A stretch of DNA of 64,000 nucleotides, from positions 186,001 through 250,000 of the forward strand of contig NZ_JAGXJY010000003.1 of assembly GCF_019091085.1 (NCBI RefSeq). Direction: 5' to 3'. This DNA comes from Mesorhizobium sp. GbtcB19 (lineage in GTDB: Bacteria > Pseudomonadota > Alphaproteobacteria > Rhizobiales > Rhizobiaceae). The position numbers and the translations under genes were made by a program. Within the stretch, counting starts at the first letter, position 1, and every line of letters starts with the position of its first letter. The notes beneath the pieces were generated by a model. The model searched no databases. It was not told where the DNA came from and saw only the letters and a list, made by a program, of their open reading frames with translations. Shown here piece by piece: positions 1-9,300 of the stretch.

Positions 1-75
1 TATCTCTGGGCCCAGGTCGCCGAATACAATTACGACACCTTCATGATGGTGCAGCAGCGCAACGGCAAGCTTTAG
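1..75 (+). CDS. 3' end of an unidentified CDS (possible TRAP substrate-binding protein)
   Basis: An open frame enters from the left edge and stops at TAG 73-75, leaving 24 residues that end in MMVQQRNGKL. The codon use is that of a real gene. The fragment is too short to classify on its own. It converges on a minus-strand TRAP transporter that has membrane subunits but no binding protein in the window, and an aromatic, Gln-rich end of this kind would suit a TRAP binding protein, but that is only an inference from context. Confidence 0.5.
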   Translation, partial: YLWAQVAEYNYDTFMMVQQRNGKL

Positions 76-83
76 GCCAGGCT

Positions 84-272
84 CCTCCTTCTCCCCGTCA
101 CTATACGGGGAGAAGGTGCCCGAAGGGCGGATGAGGGGCAGCGCCGACTTCGGCGGCTGTAGGCTTGAGTGGAAGCTGAAGCCCCGAGTTCGTGTCTTGT
201 CCATCCAGCATTGGCGCTGCCCCTCACCTGCCTGCCGGCATCCTCTCCCCGTATAGTGACGGGGAGAGGGGA
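84..272. repeat. large inverted repeat, rhizobial palindromic element
   Basis: Two roughly 60-bp arms (about 84-146 and 211-272) are inverted copies of each other. Each holds a smaller palindrome (CTCCCCGT...ACGGGGAG) and the arms end in matching GGGGCAGCGCC/GGCGCTGCCCC. About 65 bp separates them. The element lies between two convergent genes, so a transcript from either side could fold into a strong stem and act as a terminator. Dispersed elements of this build are common in rhizobial genomes. Confidence 0.75.
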
Positions 273-314
273 GCTGTCGCCGGTGGTTTCGCCAACCGTC
301 AACGTAGCCTGCTG

Positions 315-1343
315 TCACCCTCGGCCCGGCACAACCAGCACCTTGACCTCGCCCGGCGCGGGTGGGTTGGCAATCACGTCCGGCGCCTCTTCCAGGCTGA
401 CCTGCTTCGAAATCAGCCGGTCGACCTCGATCGCGCCCGAGGCGATCAGCTGCGCCGCCCGGCCATGCGTGAACGGATTGAGGAAGGATCCAAGCACCTT
501 CAATTCGCGAAACAAAAGATCGAACGGCTCGATTTCCACCTTCATGCCTTGCGGCACCACACCGACGATGACGACCGTGCCGCCGGCCCTTGCGATGCGC
601 ATCGACTGCTCCACCGTGTCGCGCACGCCGGCGCATTCCAACACCACGTCGACCCCGCCCGGCGCCAGGCCGTTCGGCCCGGCGACTGCCGCGATCGGGT
701 CGCCGGCGCTGGGGTCGATCGTCGCGGTCGCGCCGAGCTCCTCGGCAAGCGCGCGGCGCGAGGCTTGCCTGGTTGACAGGATGATGGTCGCAGCACCGGC
801 AAGCTTCGCCAGTTGCACGACGAGCAGGCCGATCACGCCGCCGCCGAGCACCGCCACCGACGCGCCCGGCCGGATCGCGGCCAAATCGACGCCGTGCAGG
901 CAGCAGGCCAGCGGCTCGCAGAACGCGCCATGCGTCGGCTTGAGATCCTTGGGCAACCGGAACGCCTGTTTGTGCGGCATCAGCACATAGTCGGCAAACC
1001 CGCCGTCGCGGTGGATGCCGATGGCCCTGAGGTTGCTGCAGAGATTGACGCGGCCGGCATGGCAGTGGGCGCAGCGCCCGCAGGCGATGTTGGGATCGCC
1101 GGTGACGCGGTCGCCGACGGCGATGGCGGGCACCGCCTCGCCGACGGCTTCGACGATGCCGGAGAACTCATGGCCGAGCGTAACCGGCGGCGTGCAGGGG
1201 AACTCGCCGTGGAAAAGATGCCGGTCGGTGCCGCAGACGCCGCAGGCCTCGATGCGCACGAGAACGTCCTCAGGCCCGGGAACGGGTTTCGCGACCTCGC
1301 GCAGCGCGATCTTGCCTACCGCTTCCAGCCGCACGGCCTTCAT
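315..1343 (-). CDS. zinc-dependent alcohol dehydrogenase (MDR family)
   Basis: A 342-aa medium-chain dehydrogenase, usual length for the sorbitol/threonine dehydrogenase-like group, using NAD(P) to oxidise an alcohol or polyol. The N-terminal GroES-like domain has the catalytic zinc ligands Cys37 and the His58-Glu59 pair (LGHEF). The structural-zinc lobe has Cys88, Cys91, Cys94 and Cys102. The Rossmann domain begins near residue 162 with the GGGVIG loop. The ATG is preceded by GAGGTGA. It lies 8 nt downstream of the TRAP large permease on the same strand, so the alcohol or sugar derivative imported by that transporter is the likely substrate. Specificity cannot be read from the sequence. Confidence 0.92.
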   Translation of the reverse strand: MKAVRLEAVGKIALREVAKPVPGPEDVLVRIEACGVCGTDRHLFHGEFPCTPPVTLGHEFSGIVEAVGEAVPAIAVGDRVTGDPNIACGRCAHCHAGRVNLCSNLRAIGIHRDGGFADYVLMPHKQAFRLPKDLKPTHGAFCEPLACCLHGVDLAAIRPGASVAVLGGGVIGLLVVQLAKLAGAATIILSTRQASRRALAEELGATATIDPSAGDPIAAVAGPNGLAPGGVDVVLECAGVRDTVEQSMRIARAGGTVVIVGVVPQGMKVEIEPFDLLFRELKVLGSFLNPFTHGRAAQLIASGAIEVDRLISKQVSLEEAPDVIANPPAPGEVKVLVVPGRG

Positions 1344-1351
1344 GGTTCACC

Positions 1352-3133
1352 TCAGTTGAATTTGGGCGGTTGCGAGAGGTCCGGCGCCGGCGCTGCCGGC
1401 TGGGCCGGCGCGTCGCCGAAATTCGGCGGTTGTGACAGGTCCGGCGTGCCGGGTGCCGCCGGCGCGCCGCCATTGGCGGGAGCCGCGCCGTTGTTCGCCG
1501 GAGGCGGCGACAATCCAGGAGCCTGCGGCACCTGATAGTCGATCGTGCCGGGCTCAACCGCCGGCCCCTTGTAGCGCATGACCATTTGCGGGAAGGCGAT
1601 GGTGAGCCCGATCATGATCACCTGGATGCCAACGAACGGCACCGCGCCCCAATAGATCTGGCCGGTGGTGACCGGCGCGATCTGCTTGCCGGTGATCCTG
1701 TCGAGATAAGGCACGCGGGCCGCGACCGAGCGCAGGTAGAACAGCGCGAAGCCGAAGGGCGGATGCATGAAGCTGGTCTGCATGTTGACGCCGAGCAGCA
1801 CGCCGAACCAGATCAGGTCGATGCCGAGCTTGTCGGCGGCGGGCGCCAGCAGCGGCACGATGATGAACGCGAGCTCGAAGAAATCGAGGAAGAAGGCGAG
1901 CACGAAGACCAGGATGTTGACGCCGATCAGGAAGCCGGTCTCGCCGCCGGGCAGCGAGGTCAGCAGATGCTCGACCCAGATGTGGCCGTTGACGCCGTAG
2001 AAGGTGAGTGAGAACACGCGCGCGCCGATCAGGATGAACAGCACGAAGGAGGAAAGCCTGGTCGTCGAGGTCAGCGCCTGCTTGACGACATCCATCGTCA
2101 ACCTGCCCTTCAGCGACGCCATGATGAGCGCGCCGACGGAGCCCATGGCGCCGCCCTCGGTCGGTGTGGCGATGCCGAGGAAGATCGTGCCCAGCACCAG
2201 GAAGATCAGCGCCAGCGGCGGGATCAGCACGATCACCACCTGCTGCGCCAGCTTCGACATGAGGTTGAACCTCAGCCGCTGGTCGACGATGGCGACGACA
2301 TAGATGACGATGACACCGACGGCGAAGCCGAGGATGTCGGCATTGTCGCCCTGCGTTGGCGCGAGATAGCGGTAGGCGCCGTAGGAGATAGCGCTCGTGA
2401 TTAGCAACGCCACGATCAGCGAGATCACGCCATGGCCGAGCGTGCGGGCCTCGGGCGGCAGCGCCGGCATCGAATTCGGCCGGACGATCGACATGATCAG
2501 GATGTAGAGCATGTAGAGGCCGGTGAGCACGAGGCCCGGGATCAGGGCGCCGGCATACATGTCGCCGACCGAACGTCCGAGCTGGTCGGCAAGCACGATC
2601 AGCACGAGCGAGGGCGGGATGATCTGGGCGAGCGTGCCGGAGGCCGCGATGACGCCCGAGGCCAGCCTGCGGTCATAGCCGTAGCGCAGCATGATCGGCA
2701 GCGAGATCAGGCCCATGGCGATGACGGAGGCTGCCACCACGCCGGTTGTGGCGGCGAGCAGCGCGCCGACGAAGATCACCGCATAGGCAAGTCCGCCACG
2801 GATCGGCCCGAACAATTGGCCGATCGTGTCGAGCAGGTCCTCGGCCATGCCGGAGCGTTCCAGCACGATGCCCATGAAGGTGAAGAAGGGTATTGCCAGC
2901 AGCGTGTCATTGGACATCACCCTGGTGCCGTAGAAATTGTCGGGCAGCGCATGCAGCAGCGGCCAGGCGAGGTTGATCGAGCCGCCGGAATAGGGCGACA
3001 GCACCACGCCGATGAAGAAGAACAGCAGACCGTTGGCGGCGAGCGAGAAGGCGACGGGGTAGCCGATCAGCAGGAAGATGATCAGCGAGGCGAACATGAT
3101 CGGCGCCATGTTCTGGGCGATGAATTCGATCAT
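1352..3133 (-). CDS. TRAP transporter large permease (DctM family)
   Basis: A 593-aa inner-membrane protein, the ion-coupled translocation subunit of a tripartite ATP-independent periplasmic transporter. The sequence alternates long hydrophobic segments (the family has about 12 helices), starting with an N-terminal LIIFLLIGYPVAFSL-type helix. It is longer than the usual 430-aa DctM because of an extra hydrophilic insert near residues 220-300 and a Pro/Ala-rich tail after residue 540 in which DLSQPPxF occurs twice. Long DctM proteins are known in the mannitol/chloroaromatic-type TRAP group. Its ATG overlaps the end of the small-permease gene (ATGA), which implies coupled translation. The cognate binding protein is not complete in this window. 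Confidence 0.93.
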   Translation of the reverse strand: MIEFIAQNMAPIMFASLIIFLLIGYPVAFSLAANGLLFFFIGVVLSPYSGGSINLAWPLLHALPDNFYGTRVMSNDTLLAIPFFTFMGIVLERSGMAEDLLDTIGQLFGPIRGGLAYAVIFVGALLAATTGVVAASVIAMGLISLPIMLRYGYDRRLASGVIAASGTLAQIIPPSLVLIVLADQLGRSVGDMYAGALIPGLVLTGLYMLYILIMSIVRPNSMPALPPEARTLGHGVISLIVALLITSAISYGAYRYLAPTQGDNADILGFAVGVIVIYVVAIVDQRLRFNLMSKLAQQVVIVLIPPLALIFLVLGTIFLGIATPTEGGAMGSVGALIMASLKGRLTMDVVKQALTSTTRLSSFVLFILIGARVFSLTFYGVNGHIWVEHLLTSLPGGETGFLIGVNILVFVLAFFLDFFELAFIIVPLLAPAADKLGIDLIWFGVLLGVNMQTSFMHPPFGFALFYLRSVAARVPYLDRITGKQIAPVTTGQIYWGAVPFVGIQVIMIGLTIAFPQMVMRYKGPAVEPGTIDYQVPQAPGLSPPPANNGAAPANGGAPAAPGTPDLSQPPNFGDAPAQPAAPAPDLSQPPKFN

Positions 3134-3735
3134 TGGCGGGCCTCGCCCGCGATCGCCTTGGCTTCTTCGGCCAGCGCCTCGGCCTCGAGCCTGGCCTGGT
3201 CATGCGCCGATATGAAGGGATTGGGGTCGTCCATGTCGCCGCGCATGATGGCTATTTTCTTGATGATCTCGGAAACGCCTTGCAGCGCCAAAAGGAAGAA
3301 GCCGACCAGCAGGATCGCCTTGGCCGGCCATACGATCAGGCCGCCGGCATTGGTCGACATCTCGCCGCTGTGGAAGGACAGCGACACATAGGGCACGAAA
3401 TAGACCACCATCAGCACCACGAAGGGCATCAGGAAGAAGAGGTGGCCGAGCAGGTCGATCCAGTGCTGCACGCGCCGCGAGAACATGCCGTAGACGATGT
3501 CGATGCGGATGTGGTCGTTCTGCTTCAGCGTGTAGGCGGCGGCCAGCATGAAGGCGGCGCCGAACAGGTACCATTGCAGCTCCAGCCAGGCGTTGGAGGA
3601 GATGTCGAACACCTTGCGGATGACGGCATTGCCGGCGCTCACCAGGATCGCCAGCAGGATCAGCCAAGAGACCCAGCGGCCGATGAATTCATTGATGCGG
3701 TCGATCGTCCTGGATAGAGCGAGCAGCCCTGCCAT
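3130..3735 (-). CDS. TRAP transporter small permease (DctQ family)
   Basis: A 201-aa membrane protein with four hydrophobic segments (about residues 18-40, 50-65, 88-115 and 135-160), the usual DctQ topology. It pairs with DctM to import an organic anion or related solute at the expense of an ion gradient. The C-terminus is a charged, Ala/Glu-rich helix. The start ATG at 3735 has GAGGGAGGA at ideal spacing. It is the first gene of a minus-strand operon with the large permease (4-nt overlap) and the alcohol dehydrogenase. A promoter-like sequence lies about 125 bp upstream. Confidence 0.92.
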   Translation of the reverse strand: MAGLLALSRTIDRINEFIGRWVSWLILLAILVSAGNAVIRKVFDISSNAWLELQWYLFGAAFMLAAAYTLKQNDHIRIDIVYGMFSRRVQHWIDLLGHLFFLMPFVVLMVVYFVPYVSLSFHSGEMSTNAGGLIVWPAKAILLVGFFLLALQGVSEIIKKIAIMRGDMDDPNPFISAHDQARLEAEALAEEAKAIAGEARQ

Positions 3736-3749
3736 GCATATCCTCCCTC

Positions 3750-3797
3750 GCGCATCGGCCCGAAAATCATGTTCGATTTTCGGAAAGCACGATGCGC
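3750..3797. repeat. 48-bp palindromic element upstream of the small permease
   Basis: Outer arms GCGCATCG (3750-3757) and CGATGCGC (3790-3797) enclose inner arms CGAAAATC (3761-3768) and GATTTTCG (3775-3782). The nested symmetry is that of a mobile or REP-like palindrome. It lies in the 5' leader of the TRAP operon, so it would be transcribed as a hairpin. Confidence 0.65.
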
Positions 3798-3860
3798 AGA
3801 CTCAAAAGTGCCATGCGGCGCGCCCGATTCCCCCTCCGGTGTCGCGTCGTTTGGACCAAC

Positions 3861-3889
3861 GATATGCAGTGCGTGGTCTGGCAGGTCAA
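3861..3889 (-). promoter_or_regulatory. candidate promoter of the TRAP operon
   Basis: On the minus strand, TTGACC (3889-3884) and CATATC (3866-3861) are separated by 17 bp, close to the sigma-70 pattern. It lies between the upstream permease gene and the TRAP small permease, reading toward the latter. This is a pattern match only. Confidence 0.35.
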
Positions 3890-3969
3890 CACGACAAGCC
3901 GCCACAAACGATGGCGCCGGCGAAAAGCCGCTGGTTCACCGCGCGTCATGCAACCAAAGTCTATAGGGT

Positions 3970-4875
3970 TCAGGCGATCTTGGCCTGGTCGCGCCCGGCG
4001 CCGATCAGCACCAGCATGGCGACGAGGAAGAGGTAGATCCAGGCGTCGCGCCATTCGAGCGGGAAGTAGCCGGCCCAGAGCGATTCCGCCATGCCGAAGG
4101 CCGCGGCGCCAAGGGCTGCCCTGAGCGGCGACAGATAGCCGCCGACCGCCGTCACGAACAGGATCTTGAGACCGTAGACCAGCCCGGTGCCGAAGCTGAC
4201 ATTGCCGTAATAGAGACCGGCAAGCACCCCGGCCAGGGCCGCGCAGCAGCCGCCAAACAGCACGGCGCGGCGGAACACGGCGGTGACGTCGACGCCGCAC
4301 ATGGCCGCCGCCTTGGGGTCGTCCGAAACGGCGCGCCAGGCGCGGCCGTAATGCGAATGCGAGAAGAGCCAGGCCGCCAGCGCCACCACCGCGATGACCC
4401 CCGCGCAGTCGAGCAGCTGGATGACGGTGAGCGTGACCTTGAAGCCGTCGCCCTCGGCGAAAATGACCGGGGTGGCGAGCATCGGCGGCAGCCACAGGTC
4501 GTGCGTGTCGGCGGCGATGCGGCTGGCCTCGGACAGGAAGATCAGGATGCCGAGCGTCGTCACCACGATCGCGTTGGGCGAACGGTCGGCAAGCCGTTCG
4601 AACACGCTGCGCGACAGGACATGGCTGATCAGCGCGGCGTAAAGCAGGGCGGCGGCCACGCCGAGCGCCACCGCGGCAGCCAGCGTCAGCCACAGCGCCT
4701 GGTAGCCGAAGGCGGCGGTCAGGATCATCGTCTGGCCGCAAAAGGCGAACAGCGCGCCATAGGCCAGGTTGGTGCGATGCAGGATGCCGTTGGTCAGCAC
4801 ATAGCCGAAGGCGAGCAACGCATAGAGCGCGCCCGAATGCAGCCCGTTCAGCACCTGCTGGAAGAAATAGAGCAT
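3970..4875 (-). CDS. branched-chain amino-acid-type ABC transporter permease (LivH family)
   Basis: A 301-aa polytopic protein beginning MLYFFQQVLNGL, the typical LivH start (FxQQxxNGLxxGxxYAL). It has about eight hydrophobic segments and would form half of the membrane channel of a Liv-type importer. An upstream ATG at 4911 would add 12 residues but lacks homology and a clear ribosome site, so 4875 is preferred. LivM, LivG, LivF and a LivK-like binding protein are missing from both sides, so this is an orphan permease. It is divergent from a CGNR regulator, with an 8-bp inverted repeat between them. Confidence 0.88.
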   Translation of the reverse strand: MLYFFQQVLNGLHSGALYALLAFGYVLTNGILHRTNLAYGALFAFCGQTMILTAAFGYQALWLTLAAAVALGVAAALLYAALISHVLSRSVFERLADRSPNAIVVTTLGILIFLSEASRIAADTHDLWLPPMLATPVIFAEGDGFKVTLTVIQLLDCAGVIAVVALAAWLFSHSHYGRAWRAVSDDPKAAAMCGVDVTAVFRRAVLFGGCCAALAGVLAGLYYGNVSFGTGLVYGLKILFVTAVGGYLSPLRAALGAAAFGMAESLWAGYFPLEWRDAWIYLFLVAMLVLIGAGRDQAKIA

Positions 4876-4927
4876 GCGGCTTCCCACAGGTCGTATCACT
4901 CGACCCCGCATGGACCGTTACATTCGG

Positions 4928-4963
4928 AATCTAACTTGTCAAATGCGTTTTATCGGTTAGATT
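4928..4963. promoter_or_regulatory. inverted repeat in the livH/CGNR divergent region (candidate operator)
   Basis: AATCTAAC (4928-4935) and GTTAGATT (4956-4963) form a perfect 8-bp inverted repeat with a 20-bp spacer. It lies 8 bp before the ATG of the CGNR gene and about 50 bp from the permease start, in the only AT-rich stretch of the region. The position fits an operator controlling one or both divergent genes. Confidence 0.45.
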
Positions 4964-4970
4964 TCCACTC

Positions 4971-5579
4971 ATGACAGTCTCCTGGACCCCGCACCGCTTC
5001 ACCGGCGGCATCCTTGCGCTCGATACGGCGAACACCGTCGTATTGCGCAACGATCCGGAAAAGACTTTCGACCGTTTCGACGATCCGGCCGAGATCGCCC
5101 GTTTCGCCGAGGCGGCAAGCGGTTTTCGTGCCGATGAGCTCGGCGGCCGGCGGCTGAGGGCGCCAGAGCCGGACGGCATAAAGCCGGCCGTCATCTCGAT
5201 CCGCGAGGCGACCGACCGCCTTTTTCGTCATGCCGTGTCGAACGGCGCGGTCGCGACCGGTCATCTGCCGGATTTCCTCACGGCCTGCGCCGGCGGGCTG
5301 TCCGGCAGCGCGACCGAGATCGGGACGCCGGGCCAGCCTTTCGGCGATCCGCAAACGCCGATCGCTTTCGAGGTGGCCTTGGCCGTCTCGGCGCTGTCGC
5401 TGTTGCGTGACGAAACGGTGGCGAGGTTGAGGATCTGCCCCAATTGCAGTTGGCTGTTCGTCGACCGCAGCCGCAACTCAAGCCGCCTCTGGTGCGACAT
5501 GGCCGTTTGCGGCAACCGCCAGAAGGCAAACCGCTATTACCGCCGCCGTACGGCGGCGAGGGAGGTCAGCAATGCTTAG
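4971..5579 (+). CDS. ABATE/CGNR zinc-finger domain protein (putative transcriptional regulator)
   Basis: A 202-aa protein with the family's two parts: an N-terminal ABATE-type stress-linked region (residues about 10-140, opening GGILALDTANTV) and a C-terminal CGNR zinc finger. The finger shows CPNC near residue 154, then WCDMAVCGNRQKANRYYRRR to the end, with Cys-x2-Cys and Cys-x4-Cys ligand pairs. CGNR proteins are thought to bind DNA in stress responses. The gene overlaps the following lipoprotein gene by 8 nt and diverges from an orphan LivH-like permease across an inverted repeat. Regulation of that permease is an inference. Confidence 0.88.
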   Translation: MTVSWTPHRFTGGILALDTANTVVLRNDPEKTFDRFDDPAEIARFAEAASGFRADELGGRRLRAPEPDGIKPAVISIREATDRLFRHAVSNGAVATGHLPDFLTACAGGLSGSATEIGTPGQPFGDPQTPIAFEVALAVSALSLLRDETVARLRICPNCSWLFVDRSRNSSRLWCDMAVCGNRQKANRYYRRRTAAREVSNA

Positions 5580-6102
5580 GACATTATCGCGCTCGGCGCT
5601 CGTCGGCGCCGCCTTGATCGCCGCAATCGCGCTCGGCGCCTGCCGCGACACCGGCAAGGACCAGCTTTTCGCCATTTCCGGCAAGCTGTTCGAGTTCAAC
5701 TACCGGCTGGCCATCGCCACCTATGTCATCACGCTGAAGCCGCTGCGGCCGATGGTCGACGGCCAGGTCGCGGTCGTCAGCTTCCAGAACCCCGCCGGCG
5801 GCGACCCGCTGATCGTCAACCAGAAGATCTGGCCGAAATTGCCGCACATCACGCTGACCAGCCCGCCGCTCACCTGCGTGGTCAAGGACAAGCCTTATTC
5901 CGTCTCGATCCGTATCCAGGACGCGAGCGGCACGCTGCTCCAGAGTATCGACACCACGATGACGTCCTCGGAGGATCAGACGATGCTACCGGACCGGCCG
6001 CTGGTGACCGGGCCGATCTATGAGCTCAATCCGGAGCTTGCCGGCCATCCCGACGGAAAGCTGCCCGGCGCGGCGAAGCCGGATTGCTCCAAGGCCACGT
6101 GA
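5572..6102 (+). CDS. hypothetical lipoprotein
   Basis: A 176-aa protein with a lipoprotein signal: Arg3 and Arg7, a hydrophobic core, and the lipobox LGAC with Cys24 as the lipidated residue. The mature part (FNYRLAIATYVITLKPLRP...) looks like a compact beta-rich domain of the kind seen in rhizobial hypothetical proteins. I recognise no enzyme motif. It starts inside the end of the CGNR gene (8-nt overlap), so it is co-translated with it and may be an envelope output of that regulator. Function is unknown. Confidence 0.8.
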   Translation: MLRTLSRSALVGAALIAAIALGACRDTGKDQLFAISGKLFEFNYRLAIATYVITLKPLRPMVDGQVAVVSFQNPAGGDPLIVNQKIWPKLPHITLTSPPLTCVVKDKPYSVSIRIQDASGTLLQSIDTTMTSSEDQTMLPDRPLVTGPIYELNPELAGHPDGKLPGAAKPDCSKAT

Positions 6103-6104
6103 AA

Positions 6105-6126
6105 CGCGCGCCTGCGCGAAATTTTT
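6105..6126 (+). terminator. candidate Rho-independent terminator
   Basis: CGCGC-GCCT-GCGCG (6105-6118) is followed by AAATTTTT, three bases after the lipoprotein stop. The 5-bp stem is short but all G-C. It would end the CGNR-lipoprotein transcript. Confidence 0.4.
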
Positions 6127-6309
6127 GTTCTTCACGAACGAGTTAGCGTGATCTTGAATGCGCCGATGGCACCTCGCCAGACGGTTTGTTGCGTGTTACT
6201 TGGCCTCTGCGATTTTGTTTGACCTCTCCCGCAAGGGAAGAAAGACTGCGGCGTCCCACTCCGATGTTGGCCGCTTTTTGGAAAAGCGCCTCCGCAGAGG
6301 AAATGCCTG

Positions 6310-9300
6310 ATGACGCTGCACGACGTCGCGCTCGACGACAAGTTCGACCTTGGCAAGGAGCGCGTGTTCCTGTCTGGTGCGCAAGCTGTGGTGCGCATGC
6401 TTTTGATGCAGCGCGAGCGTGACCGCCGTGCCGGCCTCAACACGGCGGGCTTTGTCTCCGGCTATCGCGGCTCGCCGCTGGGCGGCCTCGACATGCAGCT
6501 CTGGCGGGCCAAGAAGCAGCTCGCCGCCGCCGACATCGTCTTCCAGCCCGGCCTCAACGAGGAGCTTGCGGCCACCGCATGCTGGGGCTCACAGCAGACC
6601 GAACTGCTGGGCGAGGGCACGCATGACGGTGTCTTTTCGGTCTGGTACGGCAAGGGGCCGGGCGTCGACCGTTCCGGCGACGTCTTCCGCCACGCCAATC
6701 TGGCCGGCTCGTCGAAACATGGCGGCGTGCTGGCCCTGATGGGCGACGACCATATGGCCGAATCCTCGACCAACGCGCACGCCACCGAATTCCTTTTCGT
6801 CGACACGATGGTGCCGATCCTCAATCCGGCCGGCGTCCAGGAGATCATCGACTACGGCCTCCATGGCTTTGCCATGTCGCGTTTCGCCGGCACCTGGGCG
6901 GCGATCAAATGCGTCAAGGACAACATCGAATCGACGGCTTCAGTCGACGCCTCGATCGAGCGCCTGAACATAGTCATTCCCGAATTCGACATGCCGGCGG
7001 GTGGCCTGAACATCCGCCACGAGATCGACATGCTCGGCCAGGAAGAGCGGCTGCATGAATATAAGCGCGCCGCCGCCTCTGCCTTCATCCACGCCAACGG
7101 GCTGAACCGCATCGTCTATTCCGGCGGCCGCAATCCCAAGCTCGGCGTCATCACCATCGGCAAGAGCTATCTCGACGTCCGCCAGGCGCTGGAGGATATC
7201 GGCATCGACGAAGCCGCGGCCAATCGCATCGGCATCCGCCTGTTCAAGGTCGGCTGCCCGTGGCCGCTCGATTTCCAGCACATCGCCGAATTCGCGCGCG
7301 GCCTCGATACCATCGTCGTCGTCGAGGAAAAGCGCTCGCTGATCGAGGTGCAACTGCGCGAGAGCCTCTACGGCACCGCCACGCAGCCGGTCATCGTCGG
7401 CAAGAAGGACGAGCGCGGCGACTGGCTGTTCCCGGCCAAGGGCGCGCTCGATCCGAACGAGATCGCGATTGCGCTCGGCGAACGGATCCTGCGCACCATC
7501 GGCCCGTCGGAAGAGATCGCCGCGCGCGTGGCCAAGCTGCGCCAGTTCCAGGCGATGCTCGCCGACACGCTCGACATCGGTTCGCGCACGCCCTTCTTCT
7601 GCTCCGGCTGTCCGCACAATTCCTCGACCAAGGTGCCGGACGGCTCGCTGGCCGCCGCCGGCATCGGCTGCCATTTCATGGCGCTGTGGATGGACAGGAA
7701 CACCGTCGGCTTCACGGCGATGGGCGGCGAGGGCGCGCAATGGGTCGGGCAGGCGCCGTTCTCCAAGCGCGACCATATCTTCCAGAATCTCGGCGACGGC
7801 ACCTACAACCACTCCGGCGTGCTGGCGATCCGCTTCGCGCTGTCGAGCGACGCCAACATCACCTACAAGATCCTCTACAACGATGCGGTGGCGATGACCG
7901 GCGGCCAGCCGCATGAGGGCGGTCTGACCGTCGACATGATCGCCAGGCAGGTGCGCGCCGAGGGCGTCGACCGCATCGCCGTCGTCACCGACGAGCCCGA
8001 CAAATATGCCGGCAAGGTCGAGTTTCCGGCCGGCGTCACCATCCATCACCGCGACGATCTCGACCTCGTCCAGCGCGAATTGCGTGACGTGAAGGGCGTT
8101 TCCGTCCTCATCTACGACCAGACCTGCGCCGCCGAAAAGCGCCGCCGCCGCAAGCGCGGCACCTTCCCCGATCCAGACAGGCGCGTCTTCATCAACGAGC
8201 TGGTCTGCGAAGGCTGCGGCGATTGCGGCGTGCAGTCGAACTGCGTCTCGATCCAGCCGGTCGAGACCGAATTCGGCCGTAAGCGGCGCATCGACCAGTC
8301 GAGCTGCAACAAGGATTTCTCCTGCATCAACGGCTTTTGCCCATCCTTCGTCACGGTGCATGGCGGCAAGATCAGGAAGGCCGAAGGCATCGCCGGCAAG
8401 GCTGATCCGCTGGACGGCGTGCCCGCGCCGGCCGAGTTCCGCCTGGGCGGCCAGGGCTGGGCGGCGATCATCGATGGTGTCGGCGGCACCGGTGTCGTCA
8501 CCGTCGGCGCGGTGCTCGGCATGGCCGCGCATCTGGAAGGCAAGGGCTGCGGCATGATCGACATGGCCGGCCTTGCCCAGAAGGGCGGCTCGGTCTTCAC
8601 CCATGTCCGCATCGCCCCGACGCCTGAGGACATCCACGCCATCCGCGTTTCGGCCGGCAAGGCCGACCTCGTGCTCGGCTGCGATCTCGTCGTCTCCGGC
8701 GCAAAGAAGGTGCTGGGCGCGGTGCGCGAGGGCCACACGATCTTCCTCGCCAACACCGCCGAGATCATGCCCGGCGAATTCACCCGCTCCGCCGATTTCT
8801 CGCTGCCAGTCGAGCGGCTGAAGAAGGCGATCCGCGCGGCCGCCGGCGAGGACAAGGCGCATTTCTTCGATGCCACCCGCACGGCGACCGCCCTGTTCGG
8901 CAATTCGCTCGGCGCCAACATGTTCATGCTCGGCTTCGCCTTCCAGCATGGCGGCCTGCCGCTGTCGGCGCAAGCCGTTGAAAAGGCGATAGAATTGAAC
9001 GGCGAAGCGGTGGCGATGAACGTAGCCGCCTTCCGCTGGGGCCGCCGCGCCGCGCACCGGCCCGATTTCGTGCGTGGCCTGGTCGCCCAGACCGGCAAGC
9101 CGGCGTCGAAACCGGCCGAGACGCTGGACGACATCATCGCGCGCCGCGTCGCTTTCCTCACCGCCTATCAGAATGCAGCCTATGCCCGGCGCTACGCCGA
9201 CCGTGTAGCGACCTTGCGCGCCGCCGAAGCCAGGGCGGTGCCCGGCTCGACGACGGTGACCGAAGCGGCCGCGAAAAACCTCTTCAAGCTGATGGCGATC

